The notes: generated from the sequence alone by a model not told the origin. 64,000 bases of DNA from Cupriavidus sp. BIS7 (GCF_000292345.1 NZ_ALOU01000022.1:51736-115735), one strand, 5' to 3'; shown: positions 5,853 through 15,721, numbered from the stretch's first letter. Numbers and translations are program-made.

Positions 5853-8810
5853 CTAGTCTGCCTTGGCCAGCAGCAGCTCGCACATTTGCCGCAGGCGCTG
5901 TGCGATGTAGCCGGACTGGTGTTCGATCTCGTCGTCCCAGCCATCCGCATCCGCCGTGTGGTCGTGCAGGTCTTCGCACAGCTCGGCCAGTTGCGAGCGG
6001 CCGACCACCGCGAGCGTGCCCGAGATGCGATGCAGCAGCCGTTCGAGCTGCTGCACGTTGCGGCTGGCGCGAATCGCGTCGTACGCATCGAGGTCTGCTT
6101 CAGTCTGCGCGACGAACGCATCCACGTACTCGGCAGGGACGGCGGGCAGTTCGGGAAGCGCGTCCTCGTGCATTGCGCCTGCCGCGTCGCGCATGCCGTC
6201 GAAAGCCGATGGGAGAGCCGGAACAAGGGCCGGTACAAGGGCCGATACAAGCGCGGCAAGCGGCACCGGCTTGGTGAGATAGCCAGTGAATCCCCTCGCC
6301 CGCCCTTGCGCCACATCCACTGGCCGCGCGCTTGCGCTCACGGCGTACACCGGCGTTTGCATACCTGCCTGCTTCATCTCGCGGAGCAGCTCGAAGCCGC
6401 TCATCACCGGCATGTCGAGGTCTGTCAGAACCGCGTCCACGCTGTGCTTCGACAGCGCCGCCATGGCCTCGCTACCGTTGCCCGCCTCGACAACCGTGGC
6501 GCCTAGCGCGAGGAGCTGGTCCCGCAGCAGGTTCCGGTTCAGCACGTTGTCTTCGGCAATCAGCACGGAGCGGCCTGCCAGCGGCGCTGGCGGGTGCCCG
6601 TGCGCGGAGGATTCGGCATGAGCGCCACCAGGCTCCTTCGAAACCTGGGCCTTCGTCATCGCCGCCAGCACGGCGGCGTGGATGCCCGGCAGGCTATAGG
6701 CCGAAACTTCGTGGCCCCCGTCGGGCCGTGTCGTTTCCACAAGCGGGCCCAACTGCTTCAGCCATATGATGGTGGCCGGCTTTGGCCACCAGGCCATGAC
6801 TTGCGCGGGATCGAATCCCTCGGTCGCCAGCAGGCAGTCATAGCGGTCCACGTCCACGGGTTCGTCGAGGTTCGAACGCGTCGATGGCGGGCACGCGCCC
6901 CAGTCGAAATGATTGAGCAGCCCTTCCAGGCACTCCGGTTCGCGGGACAACACAAGCGTTCGGTTGGGCGGCAGGTTCAGGCGTGGGCGCGGCGCCATCT
7001 CCGACACCTTCAGCGGCAGGCGAACCGTGACCCGTGTTCCAACGCCCAGAATGCTGTCCAGCGTGATGCGGCCGTTCATCCGTTCCACCAGCCGCATGCA
7101 GATCGACAGGCCAAGCCCGGTCCCCCGGACCTGCGCAACGCGGTTGTCATCGACCTGGGAGAACGGCTGGAACAGCCGGTCCTTGTATTCCGCCGGTATG
7201 CCAATGCCGGTATCGGAGACGATGATCTCCAGGTTTTCGTCCACCCACTGTGCGCGCAGGACGATCTTGCCCACCTGCGTGAACTTGAACGCATTGCCAA
7301 GCAGGTTGCTGACGATCTGGGTCAGGCGCACGGGATCAAGCTCAAGCCGGGCGGGAATGCCCTTGCCGTACACCGCAAGGAAGCTCAGCTTGCGCTGCCC
7401 CGCCAGCGGCGCGTGCGAAATGGCGATGCGGCCCAGCAGTTCAGTGACGGACACGGGCTCCTCGACGATGCTCAGCGCCCCCACGTCGATCCGGGAAAAA
7501 TCGAGCACGTCATTGACGATCTGCAGCAGCCCCTCGGCCGAAAGCTGCATCGCACCGACCCTGGCCCGCTGTGCAGGCTCCAGCGCGCCCATGGCAACAA
7601 GTTCCATGTTGCCCAGCAGCGAGGCAAGCGGCGTGCGAATCTCGTGGCTCATCGAGGCAAAGAACGCCACCCGGGCCTTGGCGGCCGCATCGCTCGCGAG
7701 CTTCGCCTCGTGCAGCAGGCGCTGCGCGCGTGCCGCTTCCGCGTAGGTGCCGGTCAGGAAGCGATAGTTCCAGTAGCGGTACATCGCAAACAGCAAGGCG
7801 ATCAGCGCGGCGGCGATCAGGCCGATAACGACCAGTTCCTCCGTCATTTCGCGAAACTGATGCCCAACCGGCAGCGCAAAGATCAGGTGCCCGAAGTCCG
7901 CCACCAGCGGCGGGCGACGCAGCGCCCACCCATAGTCAGACACCCTGTGAAACAGCCCGTCCGCCTGCGCCTCCAGTTGGGCGTCCAGGCGCTCCGCGCC
8001 CGCGCGCGTGCCCGTTGCAACCAGCGGCGTGCCGAGGCTGTCGATGACAATCGGCTCGGGGATCGACACGTTGGGCCCCGCAGGCCGCAGCAGATCATGC
8101 AGCGGCAGGCGTGTCAGGACAATGGCGTAGAGCGCGTCTCCCTTCGCCACCAGCGATGCGCCAATCATCTCCGGATCGTCGCCTGCGACTCTCGCCGGAA
8201 TGCCCTGCCAGATCACGCGCTTTTCGCGTGCGGCCTGCAGCAGGTCCGGGTCCCGGCTTTGAAAACGATCGAGGACCGCACGGATGATCACCGACGACGG
8301 AATCAGCGGCAGCACCGACTGCCCGCCCGCCCCCGATGGGTCCTCCGCCTCGTAGCGATATGTTGCGCCATTGGCAATCGAGATCATCTCGATCGACGGC
8401 TTCTGGCTTGCAGCCGTCAGCGTGCGCACGGACTGGTCGCAACTCTGCTGCAGCACATCGTCCGGCGGCGCCGACGGCGACACCTGCCTGCAGAGACTGG
8501 CGGCCGTGCGGCCCTGCGAGACTGGAAACGTGCTGTTGGCACGCAGTTCAAGAATCAGGTTGGTTGCGGTGAGCGTGCTCCGGCGTTCCAGCACGGCATC
8601 GACAACCCCCTGCTCATACAGGCGGGCAACTTGTTCCTGCGCACGCAGCGAGCCATTGAGCCGCACCAGCACGGTTGCCGATGCGATGGCGATGACAACC
8701 AGCGCCAGCAGCAGGATCACCATCGAGAACACCCGGCGTTCCCGCTGCAGGTTCCGTTCTACGGCCTGAAGATCCGGTGACGGCGGCGGCTCGAACGTGC
8801 TTTGCATCAT
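5853..8810 (-). CDS. Hybrid sensor histidine kinase (HisKA-HATPase-REC-HPt)
   Basis: Predicted 985-residue membrane kinase of the unorthodox (BvgS/EvgS-like) class. Order: TM1 about 28-48; periplasmic sensor about 50-325 of no type I recognise; TM2 about 326-345; HisKA with His389 in SMSHEIRTP; HATPase with N-box NLLGNAFKF (502-510), DTGIGIP and GTGLGLS; a receiver with acidic AEDN (752-755) and phospho-acceptor Asp797; and a C-terminal HPt domain with His927 in HRISG. All four phosphorelay residues are present. The start is the ATG at 8810, which overlaps the regulator's stop as ATGA; a longer reading frame upstream only mirrors the regulator gene. It should phosphorylate the LuxR-type regulator encoded just before it. 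Signal unknown. Confidence 0.93.
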   Translation of the reverse strand: MMQSTFEPPPSPDLQAVERNLQRERRVFSMVILLLALVVIAIASATVLVRLNGSLRAQEQVARLYEQGVVDAVLERRSTLTATNLILELRANSTFPVSQGRTAASLCRQVSPSAPPDDVLQQSCDQSVRTLTAASQKPSIEMISIANGATYRYEAEDPSGAGGQSVLPLIPSSVIIRAVLDRFQSRDPDLLQAAREKRVIWQGIPARVAGDDPEMIGASLVAKGDALYAIVLTRLPLHDLLRPAGPNVSIPEPIVIDSLGTPLVATGTRAGAERLDAQLEAQADGLFHRVSDYGWALRRPPLVADFGHLIFALPVGHQFREMTEELVVIGLIAAALIALLFAMYRYWNYRFLTGTYAEAARAQRLLHEAKLASDAAAKARVAFFASMSHEIRTPLASLLGNMELVAMGALEPAQRARVGAMQLSAEGLLQIVNDVLDFSRIDVGALSIVEEPVSVTELLGRIAISHAPLAGQRKLSFLAVYGKGIPARLELDPVRLTQIVSNLLGNAFKFTQVGKIVLRAQWVDENLEIIVSDTGIGIPAEYKDRLFQPFSQVDDNRVAQVRGTGLGLSICMRLVERMNGRITLDSILGVGTRVTVRLPLKVSEMAPRPRLNLPPNRTLVLSREPECLEGLLNHFDWGACPPSTRSNLDEPVDVDRYDCLLATEGFDPAQVMAWWPKPATIIWLKQLGPLVETTRPDGGHEVSAYSLPGIHAAVLAAMTKAQVSKEPGGAHAESSAHGHPPAPLAGRSVLIAEDNVLNRNLLRDQLLALGATVVEAGNGSEAMAALSKHSVDAVLTDLDMPVMSGFELLREMKQAGMQTPVYAVSASARPVDVAQGRARGFTGYLTKPVPLAALVSALVPALVPALPSAFDGMRDAAGAMHEDALPELPAVPAEYVDAFVAQTEADLDAYDAIRASRNVQQLERLLHRISGTLAVVGRSQLAELCEDLHDHTADADGWDDEIEHQSGYIAQRLRQMCELLLAKAD

Positions 8811-9457
8811 GTGAGACCGTTGTCGCGTGCGTACGTGACAAGGTCTGCATTGCTGGTGATGTTCAGCTTGCGCATTGCGGATCGCTTCTGCGTGGCCACG
8901 GTGGCCAGTGTCCGGTGCAGATATCCGGCGATTTCCGTGATGGTGCTGCCCGCCGCGAACATCCGCACGACTTCGATTTCCTTCGGGGACAGCGGGCTTG
9001 TGCCGCCATCGGCCAGCGCACCGGCACTTGCCATCCGCGCGGAAATCGTTGGCGAAAGGCGCTGGGTGTGGCCGGACATCGCGTCGATGCACATCTGCCT
9101 CAGGATGGCCGGCTCTTCGTTCTTCCCGACGATGGCGGCGACGCCCGATTCCTGGATACGGGTCAGCAGGCCGCCATTGGTCAGCATCGTGAACACAACG
9201 ATCGGCGTCCCGGGGCTGGACTGCCTGAGCCGCTGGATCAGGCGCAGCCCGTCGTCATTGCCCTGGGAACGCTCCATTGTGAAATCCGTAACGATGAGAT
9301 CAGGCTGTTGGGTTTCCAGTGCCGCGAAGAGTTCCTTGCCCGACGAGCACGTTGCAGAAATCCGCACATTCGGGATCTCGCTCAACGTGCTCTTGACGGC
9401 GAGTTGAATCACCGGGTGATCGTCCGCGATCACGACGGAGATGGTACGTAGTGGCAT
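8807..9457 (-). CDS. LuxR/NarL-family response regulator
   Basis: 216 residues. Receiver domain with the acidic pair Asp12-Asp13, phospho-acceptor Asp58 (IVTDFTME) and the conserved Lys in IVGKNEEP; then a GerE/LuxR helix-turn-helix from about residue 152 (LSPKEIEVVRMFAAGSTITEIAGYLHRTLATVATQK). The insertion ERSQGNDDG after the phospho-site resembles RcsB/BvgA-like regulators paired with hybrid kinases. It is translationally coupled to the kinase through an ATGA overlap. It is the DNA-binding output of this phosphorelay; targets are unknown, but the two matching upstream elements at 4267-4305 and 5750-5785 are close and worth testing. Confidence 0.93.
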   Translation of the reverse strand: MPLRTISVVIADDHPVIQLAVKSTLSEIPNVRISATCSSGKELFAALETQQPDLIVTDFTMERSQGNDDGLRLIQRLRQSSPGTPIVVFTMLTNGGLLTRIQESGVAAIVGKNEEPAILRQMCIDAMSGHTQRLSPTISARMASAGALADGGTSPLSPKEIEVVRMFAAGSTITEIAGYLHRTLATVATQKRSAMRKLNITSNADLVTYARDNGLT

Positions 9458-9851
9458 GCGCTATATTTCTCCACACTCCAGGTCGATCCTGGAAGGGCAC
9501 TTTCTCTTGAAGCATGCAAAGGGTGGTCCATTCTCAAGGCAGATCAGCCTCGATACATCCGGCGGCACGCGAGAGTAAAACTGGGGGGCGGCGTAGCCTG
9601 CCGGCTGGACCAGCCTGCATAGGGCTCCCGATTCTACCAACTTGCCATTGCGCCCGGTTTTCCATTCGGGACATAAATTTGACCGTTCGTCGCACCGATG
9701 AACGTTTGCGCAAGCGGTCAGTCACAGGCCGCGTAACGCCCAGCCGACTGTGCCGCTATCTGTCGCGATCCGCAAGGATATGCTCAAATCATGCCTTCAG
9801 CCGCCCGAGCCCTTGTCATTGGGCGGGACGCATTCGGGAACCACCGCCACC
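9458..9851. other. Intergenic region between divergent regulators
   Basis: 394 bases upstream of both the two-component operon and the first AraC gene. I see no convincing open reading frame, hairpin terminator or repeat. It must hold the promoters of both units. A loose inverted pair TTGACCG / CGGTCA flanks about 30 bases around 9680-9720, but it is weak. Confidence 0.5.
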
Positions 9852-10874
9852 ATGCAACACGTCAGATTAGTTCGCAGCGCCAGCCTGAACGGGTACATGG
9901 AACTGGTGGAGTCGCTTGGGCGCGATCCGCGCGTGTTCTTGAGGGAAGTCGGGCTTTCTGCGCGGCTGCTGGAGAACCCGGAAACGCTCATTCCCAGCCA
10001 CGCCGTGCGCGAACTGCTGGAGATCACGGCGCAGGCAACCGGCGCGGAAGACTTCGCGCTGCGGCTGGCGGCCCGGCGTACCTTTTCCAACCTGGGGCCA
10101 ATCAGCCTGGTGCTCAAGGAAGAGCCCACGCCTCGGCAGGCGCTTAACACGCTGTGCCGCTATCTGAAGCTGCTCAGCGCCGCGCTTGTCACACGTGTGG
10201 AGGATGCCGGCGAGGCAGTGATTATTCGCGAGGATCTGTTGCCGAGCCCTGGCTTGTCGACGCGCCAGGCAATGGAACTGGCGATGGGCGTGACGTTCCG
10301 CATGCTGCGCGAGCTGATCGGGCCGAGGTGGCATCCGCAGCAGGTCTGCTTCACACACCGTCCACCGGCGGACATGTCGCCGTACCGCGCGTTCTTCGGG
10401 CGCAACCCGATGTTTAACCAGCCATTCAATGGCATGGTCTGCACGGCAGCGGATCTGGAGATTCCACGTACACCGGATAACCCCGGCGCTGCGCGCTTTG
10501 CGCGCGACTATCTTGAATCGGCCCTGCAACGCCGCGAAATAGGTGTCCGCGACGCCTGCCGCGAACTTATCCAGGCGCTGCTCCCGGGCGGACGCTGCAC
10601 GGCCCAGCAGGTGGCACTACACCTGGGCGTGGACAGGCGCACGCTGCATCGCTACCTGGATGCGGATGGGCTCTCGTTTTCGACGCTGCTGGACGAAGTG
10701 CGGTCGGAACTTGTGATGCGTCACCTGCAGGAAAGCGACCTCCCGATTGGCGAGGTCGGTGGGCTGCTGGGGTTTTCGGCCCAAAGCAGCTTCAGCCACT
10801 GGTTCCACAGGGTCTATGGCTGCAGCGTCTCGAACTGGCGCAAGCAGAGCGCCAGTTCGGAGAGCATTGCTTAA
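9852..10874 (+). CDS. AraC-family regulator, OruR/ArgR-like
   Basis: 340 residues from the ATG at 9852; a GTG further upstream would add 34 residues without family similarity. The N-terminal two thirds match the arabinose-binding-like domain of OruR/QscR-type AraC regulators (VRSASLNGYMELVESLGRDP, FGPISL-like LGPISLVL, PRWHPQQVCFTH RPP). The C-terminal AraC DNA-binding domain has two helix-turn-helix units (QQVALHLGVDRRTLHRYLDADG; IGEVGGLLGFSAQSSFSHWFHRVYG). It opens the catabolic island and is followed by convergent oxidoreductase and BKACE genes, so it probably activates them. The paralogue at 17390 shares the same domain layout. Confidence 0.88.
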   Translation: MQHVRLVRSASLNGYMELVESLGRDPRVFLREVGLSARLLENPETLIPSHAVRELLEITAQATGAEDFALRLAARRTFSNLGPISLVLKEEPTPRQALNTLCRYLKLLSAALVTRVEDAGEAVIIREDLLPSPGLSTRQAMELAMGVTFRMLRELIGPRWHPQQVCFTHRPPADMSPYRAFFGRNPMFNQPFNGMVCTAADLEIPRTPDNPGAARFARDYLESALQRREIGVRDACRELIQALLPGGRCTAQQVALHLGVDRRTLHRYLDADGLSFSTLLDEVRSELVMRHLQESDLPIGEVGGLLGFSAQSSFSHWFHRVYGCSVSNWRKQSASSESIA

Positions 10875-10897
10875 TCGAACTACTCGACTGAATCGCC

Positions 10898-11872
10898 TTA
10901 ATCGGCGATCAGCACGATCTTGCCCATGTGCTGGCTCTTCGCGATATACGCATAGGCGTCGGCGATATCGTCCATCTTGAACGTGCGGTCGATCGGCAGG
11001 CGCAGCTTGCCTTCACGGAAGAACGGCAGCAGGTCGCGCGCGCATGCCTGAATGCACTCCAGACGTTCCTGCTCGGTGCGCGTGCGGAACGTGACGCCGA
11101 TCAGCTTCAGGCGGTTCAGCCAAAGCAGCCTCAGGTCCAACCGGCCATACTGCTCACCGCTCAGTCGTGCGATATTGACCAGACGGCCCTTCACTGCAAG
11201 GCTCTGGACGTGGTCTTCGAGCACCGAGCCGCCGATGAAATCGATGATGATATCGGCGCCACGGTTGTCGGTGGCAGCCATGACGGCTTCGACTTGCGAC
11301 TCCTTGGACGCGTTGATGCCAACGTCCACGCCGAACGCGGCCAGGCGCTCCAGCTTTTCCGCCGAACGCGAGGAGGCCATGATCGGCTTGGCGCCCATCG
11401 CCGATGCGATCATGATCGCGGCCATGCCAACGCCGCCCGAGGCGCCGTTGATCAGCACCGATTCGCCGGCCTTCAGTTCGCCGTTGGTGACCAGCGCGTC
11501 ATGGGCGGTGATAAAGACATTGGGGAACGCGGCTGCGTCGACCCACGACACACCGTCAGGGATCGGCATCAGTGCCAGCGGGGCTGCAACCACATACTGC
11601 GCGTGGCAGCTGCGGCCATGGCCCATGACGCGGTCGCCTTCACGCCAGCCGGTCACCTGAGCGCCCACGGCAGCGACTTCGCCGGCAAACTCGACGCCTG
11701 CGGTCATCGGATTGCCGGAGCGATGCTCGCGCATGTAGATGATTTCGCCGTAGTTGATGCCCGATGCGCGGACCCGGATCAACACCTCGTTGGGGCCGGG
11801 AGTCGGAGCGGGAATGTCCTGTACCTCAAGCAGACCGCCTTCGGCGCTGGGTAGTACTCGTACTGCTTTCAT
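10898..11872 (-). CDS. Zinc-independent quinone oxidoreductase-like enzyme (MDR family)
   Basis: 324 residues, typical for NADPH:quinone oxidoreductases of the medium-chain superfamily. The GroES-like N-terminal half carries VRASGINYGEI and GVEFAGEVAAVG; the Rossmann half carries the NADPH-binding GASGGVGMAAI (about 143-153). The zinc-ligand Cys/His set of alcohol dehydrogenases is missing. Expected reaction: NADPH-dependent reduction of a quinone or an alpha,beta-unsaturated carbonyl or enoyl compound. The gene sits 39 bases downstream of the first BKACE gene on the same strand and likely shares its transcript, so a reduction or dehydrogenation step in the same catabolic route is plausible. 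Confidence 0.88.
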   Translation of the reverse strand: MKAVRVLPSAEGGLLEVQDIPAPTPGPNEVLIRVRASGINYGEIIYMREHRSGNPMTAGVEFAGEVAAVGAQVTGWREGDRVMGHGRSCHAQYVVAAPLALMPIPDGVSWVDAAAFPNVFITAHDALVTNGELKAGESVLINGASGGVGMAAIMIASAMGAKPIMASSRSAEKLERLAAFGVDVGINASKESQVEAVMAATDNRGADIIIDFIGGSVLEDHVQSLAVKGRLVNIARLSGEQYGRLDLRLLWLNRLKLIGVTFRTRTEQERLECIQACARDLLPFFREGKLRLPIDRTFKMDDIADAYAYIAKSQHMGKIVLIAD

Positions 11873-11911
11873 TTCTGTCTCCAGTTCAACTGTAAAGTTG
11901 ATTGATTTGCT

Positions 11912-12847
11912 TCAGAACGCCACGGCCTGCCGGCCCTTGAGTTGCAGCATGTCGCGCGCCTCGTCGGGTGTGGCCACTTCCAGGTTCAGCGACTTGAGCA
12001 TCGACACCACGCGCTGCACCTGCTGTGCATTGCTCGTGGCAAGCTTGCCCGGGCCGTCCCACAGGGAATCTTCCAGGCCCACGCGGACGTTTCCGCCCAT
12101 CGAAGCAGCCATCGTTGCCAGCGGCATCTGGCTGCGGCCAGCGCCCAGCACGGACCAGTAGTAGTCCTTGCCAAACAGCCGCTCGGCCGTCCTGCGCATA
12201 TGCATGACGTCGTCCGGGTGCGTGCCGATGCCACCGAGCAGGCCGAATACGGACTGGATGAAGAATGGTGCCTTGAGGATGCCGCGATCGATGAAGTGGG
12301 CTGCCGTGTAGAGATGGCTCGTGTCATAGCACTCGATCTCGAAGCGGGTGCCGTTGTCCGCGCAGGACTCCAGGATGTAGCGGATGTCCTTGAACGTATT
12401 GCGGAACACCCGGTCCTCGGAGCCTTCCAGATACGGGCGCTCCCAGTCGTACTTGAACTTTTCGTGCCGGGCAAGCATCGGGTAGAGGCCGAAGTTCATC
12501 GAGCCCATGTTCAGCGACGCCACTTCCGGCTTCAGTTCCAGCGCAGGCTGCAGGCGCTCTTCCACGAGCATGTTCGGCGCGCCGCCCGTGGTCAGGTTGA
12601 TGACCACGTCCGAGCGCTCGGCGATTGTCGGCAGGAACTTGCGGAACAGTTCCGGGTCCTGCGACGGCTGGCCGTTCTCCGGCTTGCGCGCGTGCAGGTG
12701 GACGATCGATGCGCCTGCTTCCGCTGCCGCAATCGCCTCGCTGGCGATCTCATCGGCCGTGATCGGCAGGTACGGCGACATCGTTGGTGTGTGAATCCCG
12801 CCAGTAATGGCGCAGGTCACGATAATTTTGCTTTGCGGCGCAGCCAT
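11912..12847 (-). CDS. Beta-keto acid cleavage enzyme (BKACE, DUF849), first copy
   Basis: 311 residues, full length for the family founded by 3-keto-5-aminohexanoate cleavage enzyme (Kce). It is a TIM barrel binding one Zn2+. Visible hallmarks are the metal ligands HLH in IVHLHARKPENG (about residues 50-52), the start motif IIVTCAITGG, the LTTGG loop after strand 4, and the late Glu in VRVGLEDSLW. Family chemistry: a beta-keto acid plus acetyl-CoA gives acetoacetate plus the CoA ester of the shortened acid. It lies between the acyl-CoA ligase and the oxidoreductase on the minus strand. The exact keto acid cannot be read from the sequence by eye. Confidence 0.92.
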   Translation of the reverse strand: MAAPQSKIIVTCAITGGIHTPTMSPYLPITADEIASEAIAAAEAGASIVHLHARKPENGQPSQDPELFRKFLPTIAERSDVVINLTTGGAPNMLVEERLQPALELKPEVASLNMGSMNFGLYPMLARHEKFKYDWERPYLEGSEDRVFRNTFKDIRYILESCADNGTRFEIECYDTSHLYTAAHFIDRGILKAPFFIQSVFGLLGGIGTHPDDVMHMRRTAERLFGKDYYWSVLGAGRSQMPLATMAASMGGNVRVGLEDSLWDGPGKLATSNAQQVQRVVSMLKSLNLEVATPDEARDMLQLKGRQAVAF

Positions 12848-12930
12848 GGTCGTGGACTCCGTCAGGTAATGGTTGATTGGGTGTGAATGGAATCTGGGAT
12901 GCCTTGCACCGAGGTTGAAAGCCCCGGAGG

Positions 12931-14610
12931 CTACGGCCTCCCGCTCTGTGCGCTGCGCGCGTTCTCAAGGTCCTGAAGCTGCCGCCACATCACCTTGCCG
13001 GTGCTCGACTTCGGCAGTGCATCGACAAACTCCACCACGCGCGGATACTTGTACGCGGCCATGTTCTTCCTGGCCCATTCGATCAACGCTTCCGGCGTGG
13101 TCTGGCTGGCGTTGGGCTTAAGCACGACCAGCGCCTTCACGGTTTCCCCGCGATAGGCGTCACGCGCGCCGATGATGCAGGCCTCCTGCACGTCGGGGTG
13201 GCGGTACAGCAGGCTTTCCACTTCGGTTGGCCACACCTTGAAGCCGGACACGTTGATCATCCGCTTCAGGCGATCGGTAATGAAGTAGTAGCCGTCCTCG
13301 TCCACGGTGCCGATATCGCCGGTCCGGAAGAACGTCTTGCCTTCCAGCTCGATAAACGATTCCCGCGTGGCGTCCGGCTTGCCCCAGTAGCCCTGGAACA
13401 CTTGCGGCCCGCTGACCACGATCTCGCCTGCCGCGCCGGCAGGCAGCACCTCAAGGGTTTCCGGATCGACGATCCGGGCCTCGGTGTTGAACGCCGGCAG
13501 GCCAAGGCATTGCTGCTTGGGCCGGTCGTGCGGATTGTTGTGCGTGGCGGCCATCGTCTCGGAGAGGCCATAGCCTTCGAGGTAGCTGAGGCCGAACTGC
13601 TGCTTCAACCGGTCCGCGATGGCCTGCGGCATTGCCGCGCCGCCGCCGCCGACGTGGCGCAGGCTGGTGAGGTCGAACTGGTCCAGGTTCGCGCTGGCAA
13701 GCAGGTCGATCACCATGGTGGGATTGCCCATCCAGTGCGTAACGCCGTGGTCAGCAATCAGCCTGCCTGCCGCCTCGCGATCCCAGCGCGGCAGCATCAC
13801 GATCGTGGCGCCGCAGTAGATCGGCGTGTGCATGCCGTGCTGCATGCCGCTGACGTGAAACAGCGGCAAGACGGACAGGACGACCGATTGCGCGTCGCAC
13901 GCCGACCAGACGCTGTTACCCACGGCGTTCTGCATGACGGACCGGTGCGTATGGATGCAGCCTTTCGGGGCCCCGGTGGTGCCGGACGTATACGGCATCA
14001 CCGCCATGTCGCCAGCTTGCGCGGTATGCGGCGCAGGCACATGATTGCCCGCCAGTGCTTCCGCCCAGCGCGAGGCGCATCCAGCGGCCCAGGCGGGCAA
14101 TTCGTGTTGCGCGGTCATCCACGCGGGTGGCCTGCAGCCTGCATCGTCCGGCTGTGCATCGGGCAGTGCATCGGAATAGCGGGCAACAAGCACGTGATCG
14201 ATGCCGCCGGCGTTCAGCACATCCGCGGTGATGCCCGACTCGAACGCATCCTCCGCGCAAATCACCACGCGCGCCCCGCTATCGGTCACGTAGTGGCGGA
14301 ACTCATCGGCGCGGTTCATCGGATTGACCGGCACCACCACGGCGTCTGCACGCAGGATGGCGTAGTAGGCGGCGATGAACTGCGGGCAGTTCTGCATATA
14401 CAGCAGCACGCGGTCGCCCTTGCGGATACCGGCCTGCTGCTGAAGCCAGCCGGCAATGCCGGCGGCCTCGGCGTGCAGGTCACGGTAGCGGATCGCACGG
14501 CCAAAGCAGTCCAGCGCGGTCTTGCCGGGATAGCGCCGTGCGGAAACCTCGAGGTTGTACCAGAGAGAGGTCTCCGGCAGCACGATTCCGTTCGCGTTCT
14601 CGGCCAGCAT
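12931..14610 (-). CDS. AMP-dependent acyl-CoA synthetase
   Basis: 559 residues from the ATG at 14610, chosen because AAGGAG stands eight bases upstream; an ATG at 14649 would overlap the upstream gene. ANL-superfamily motifs are all present: the P-loop YTSGTTGAPKG, GYGLSET, the RTGDIGTVDEDG hinge region, DRLKRMINVSGFKVWP, and the catalytic C-terminal Lys in PKSSTGKVMWR. It activates a carboxylic acid to its CoA thioester with ATP. Length and motifs fit medium/long-chain or substituted acids rather than acetate. It lies between a Bug binding protein and BKACE, which suggests the imported acid or a BKACE product is its substrate. Confidence 0.92.
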   Translation of the reverse strand: MLAENANGIVLPETSLWYNLEVSARRYPGKTALDCFGRAIRYRDLHAEAAGIAGWLQQQAGIRKGDRVLLYMQNCPQFIAAYYAILRADAVVVPVNPMNRADEFRHYVTDSGARVVICAEDAFESGITADVLNAGGIDHVLVARYSDALPDAQPDDAGCRPPAWMTAQHELPAWAAGCASRWAEALAGNHVPAPHTAQAGDMAVMPYTSGTTGAPKGCIHTHRSVMQNAVGNSVWSACDAQSVVLSVLPLFHVSGMQHGMHTPIYCGATIVMLPRWDREAAGRLIADHGVTHWMGNPTMVIDLLASANLDQFDLTSLRHVGGGGAAMPQAIADRLKQQFGLSYLEGYGLSETMAATHNNPHDRPKQQCLGLPAFNTEARIVDPETLEVLPAGAAGEIVVSGPQVFQGYWGKPDATRESFIELEGKTFFRTGDIGTVDEDGYYFITDRLKRMINVSGFKVWPTEVESLLYRHPDVQEACIIGARDAYRGETVKALVVLKPNASQTTPEALIEWARKNMAAYKYPRVVEFVDALPKSSTGKVMWRQLQDLENARSAQSGRP

Positions 14611-14635
14611 CAAGCCTGCTCCTTCAACCTGGTCT

Positions 14636-15721
14636 TCATTCCGGTACATAGTGGATCGACTGCAGCAGCGCGTGCTGGCGCGCATGGGATTCACGCACAT
14701 CCTTGGAGAGCTCTGCGGTCGTCGCTGGCGAGCCGATCTCCATGCCGAGACCCTCGATCTTTTGCTTCAGATCCGGGGACTGCAGCGCCTTGAGCGTGGC
14801 GTCACGCATTTTTGCCACGACCGCCGGCGGCACGCCCGGCGTCGTCCAGAGCCCCATCCAGCCCACTTCCTGCAGGTCGGGGTATCCGAGTTCCTTGAAC
14901 GTCGGCACGTTGGGCAGCATGGAGATCCGCTGGGGAAACGCCACCGCATAGGCGCGGAGCTTGCCCGACTTGATAAACGGCAGCGACGTTGCCGGTGCAT
15001 CGAACATCAGCGGCACCTGGCCGCCCATGACGTCCTGCAGCGCGGGCGGGGACCCCTTGTAGCTCACGGTACCGGTCTCCAGCCCACCAGCCAGGCGGTT
15101 GAACTGCACGCCGATGGTCTGGCCGCGCATGCCAATGCCGAAATTCGCATAGTCAAGCTTGCCCGGGTTCGCCTTGATGTATGTGACGAGTTCGGAGAGG
15201 TTCTTCGCGGGCAGGCTGGGATTGCCGACGAGGATCAGGCCTTGCCGCGTCAACTGGGCAATCGGGATGATGTCCTTGAACGGGTCGTAGGACACCTTGA
15301 TGGCGTTTGGCACCTCCGAGGCGATCCCCTTCTGGATCAGCAGGAACGTGTAGCCATCGCGCGGCGCCGACAGCATGCTCTGGACGGCGATGGTGCCCGC
15401 CGCACCCGACTTGTAGTCAACGATGACCGACTGGCCGAGCGTACCTTGCAGTTCATGGGCCACCAGGCGCGCCACGATATCGGCGGTGCCTCCCGGGGGC
15501 GCACCGACGAGGATACGTACAGGCTTGGTCGGCCAATCGGCCGCATGCACGGCCGGCGCGGTCGCCAGCAACGCGGCGAGACCGACGGAGAGTCCTGCAG
15601 AGAATCCCAGCGCGCGGCGCGCGACCGAGGCAAGGCGGCGCAGCGCCGTTGCCTGGGCAGTCGGCCTGCAGGCGCAATCGCCCGTGGTCATCGGTTGCAG
15701 GGGGGCGCTTGAAAATTGCAT
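14636..15721 (-). CDS. Bug/TctC-family periplasmic substrate-binding protein
   Basis: 361 residues from the ATG at 15721, with GGAG seven bases upstream. An unusually long N-terminal region (about 50 residues, with RRLASVARRALGFSAGLSVGLAALLATAPAVHA) ends in a signal cleavage site before ADWPTKPVRILVG. The classic Bug motifs follow: VGAPPGGTADIVARLVA, GQSVIVDYKSGAAGTIA, and near the end TPGVPPAVVAKM. These proteins bind carboxylates and feed tripartite tricarboxylate transporters or signalling systems. No TctA/TctB genes lie nearby, which is common for Bug proteins. It heads the minus-strand operon with the ligase, BKACE and oxidoreductase, and so should bind the acid that this island degrades. 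Confidence 0.93.
   Translation of the reverse strand: MQFSSAPLQPMTTGDCACRPTAQATALRRLASVARRALGFSAGLSVGLAALLATAPAVHAADWPTKPVRILVGAPPGGTADIVARLVAHELQGTLGQSVIVDYKSGAAGTIAVQSMLSAPRDGYTFLLIQKGIASEVPNAIKVSYDPFKDIIPIAQLTRQGLILVGNPSLPAKNLSELVTYIKANPGKLDYANFGIGMRGQTIGVQFNRLAGGLETGTVSYKGSPPALQDVMGGQVPLMFDAPATSLPFIKSGKLRAYAVAFPQRISMLPNVPTFKELGYPDLQEVGWMGLWTTPGVPPAVVAKMRDATLKALQSPDLKQKIEGLGMEIGSPATTAELSKDVRESHARQHALLQSIHYVPE

Noticed and set aside
6594..8780. Plus-strand open frame of 728 codons opposite the histidine kinase
   Set aside because: Arg/His/Gln-rich translation without domains; it is the antisense shadow of a kinase whose motifs are complete.
8811..9092. N-terminal extension of the kinase by 94 codons
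   Set aside because: The extension only reads the regulator gene in another frame; the ATGA overlap gives a natural start at 8810.
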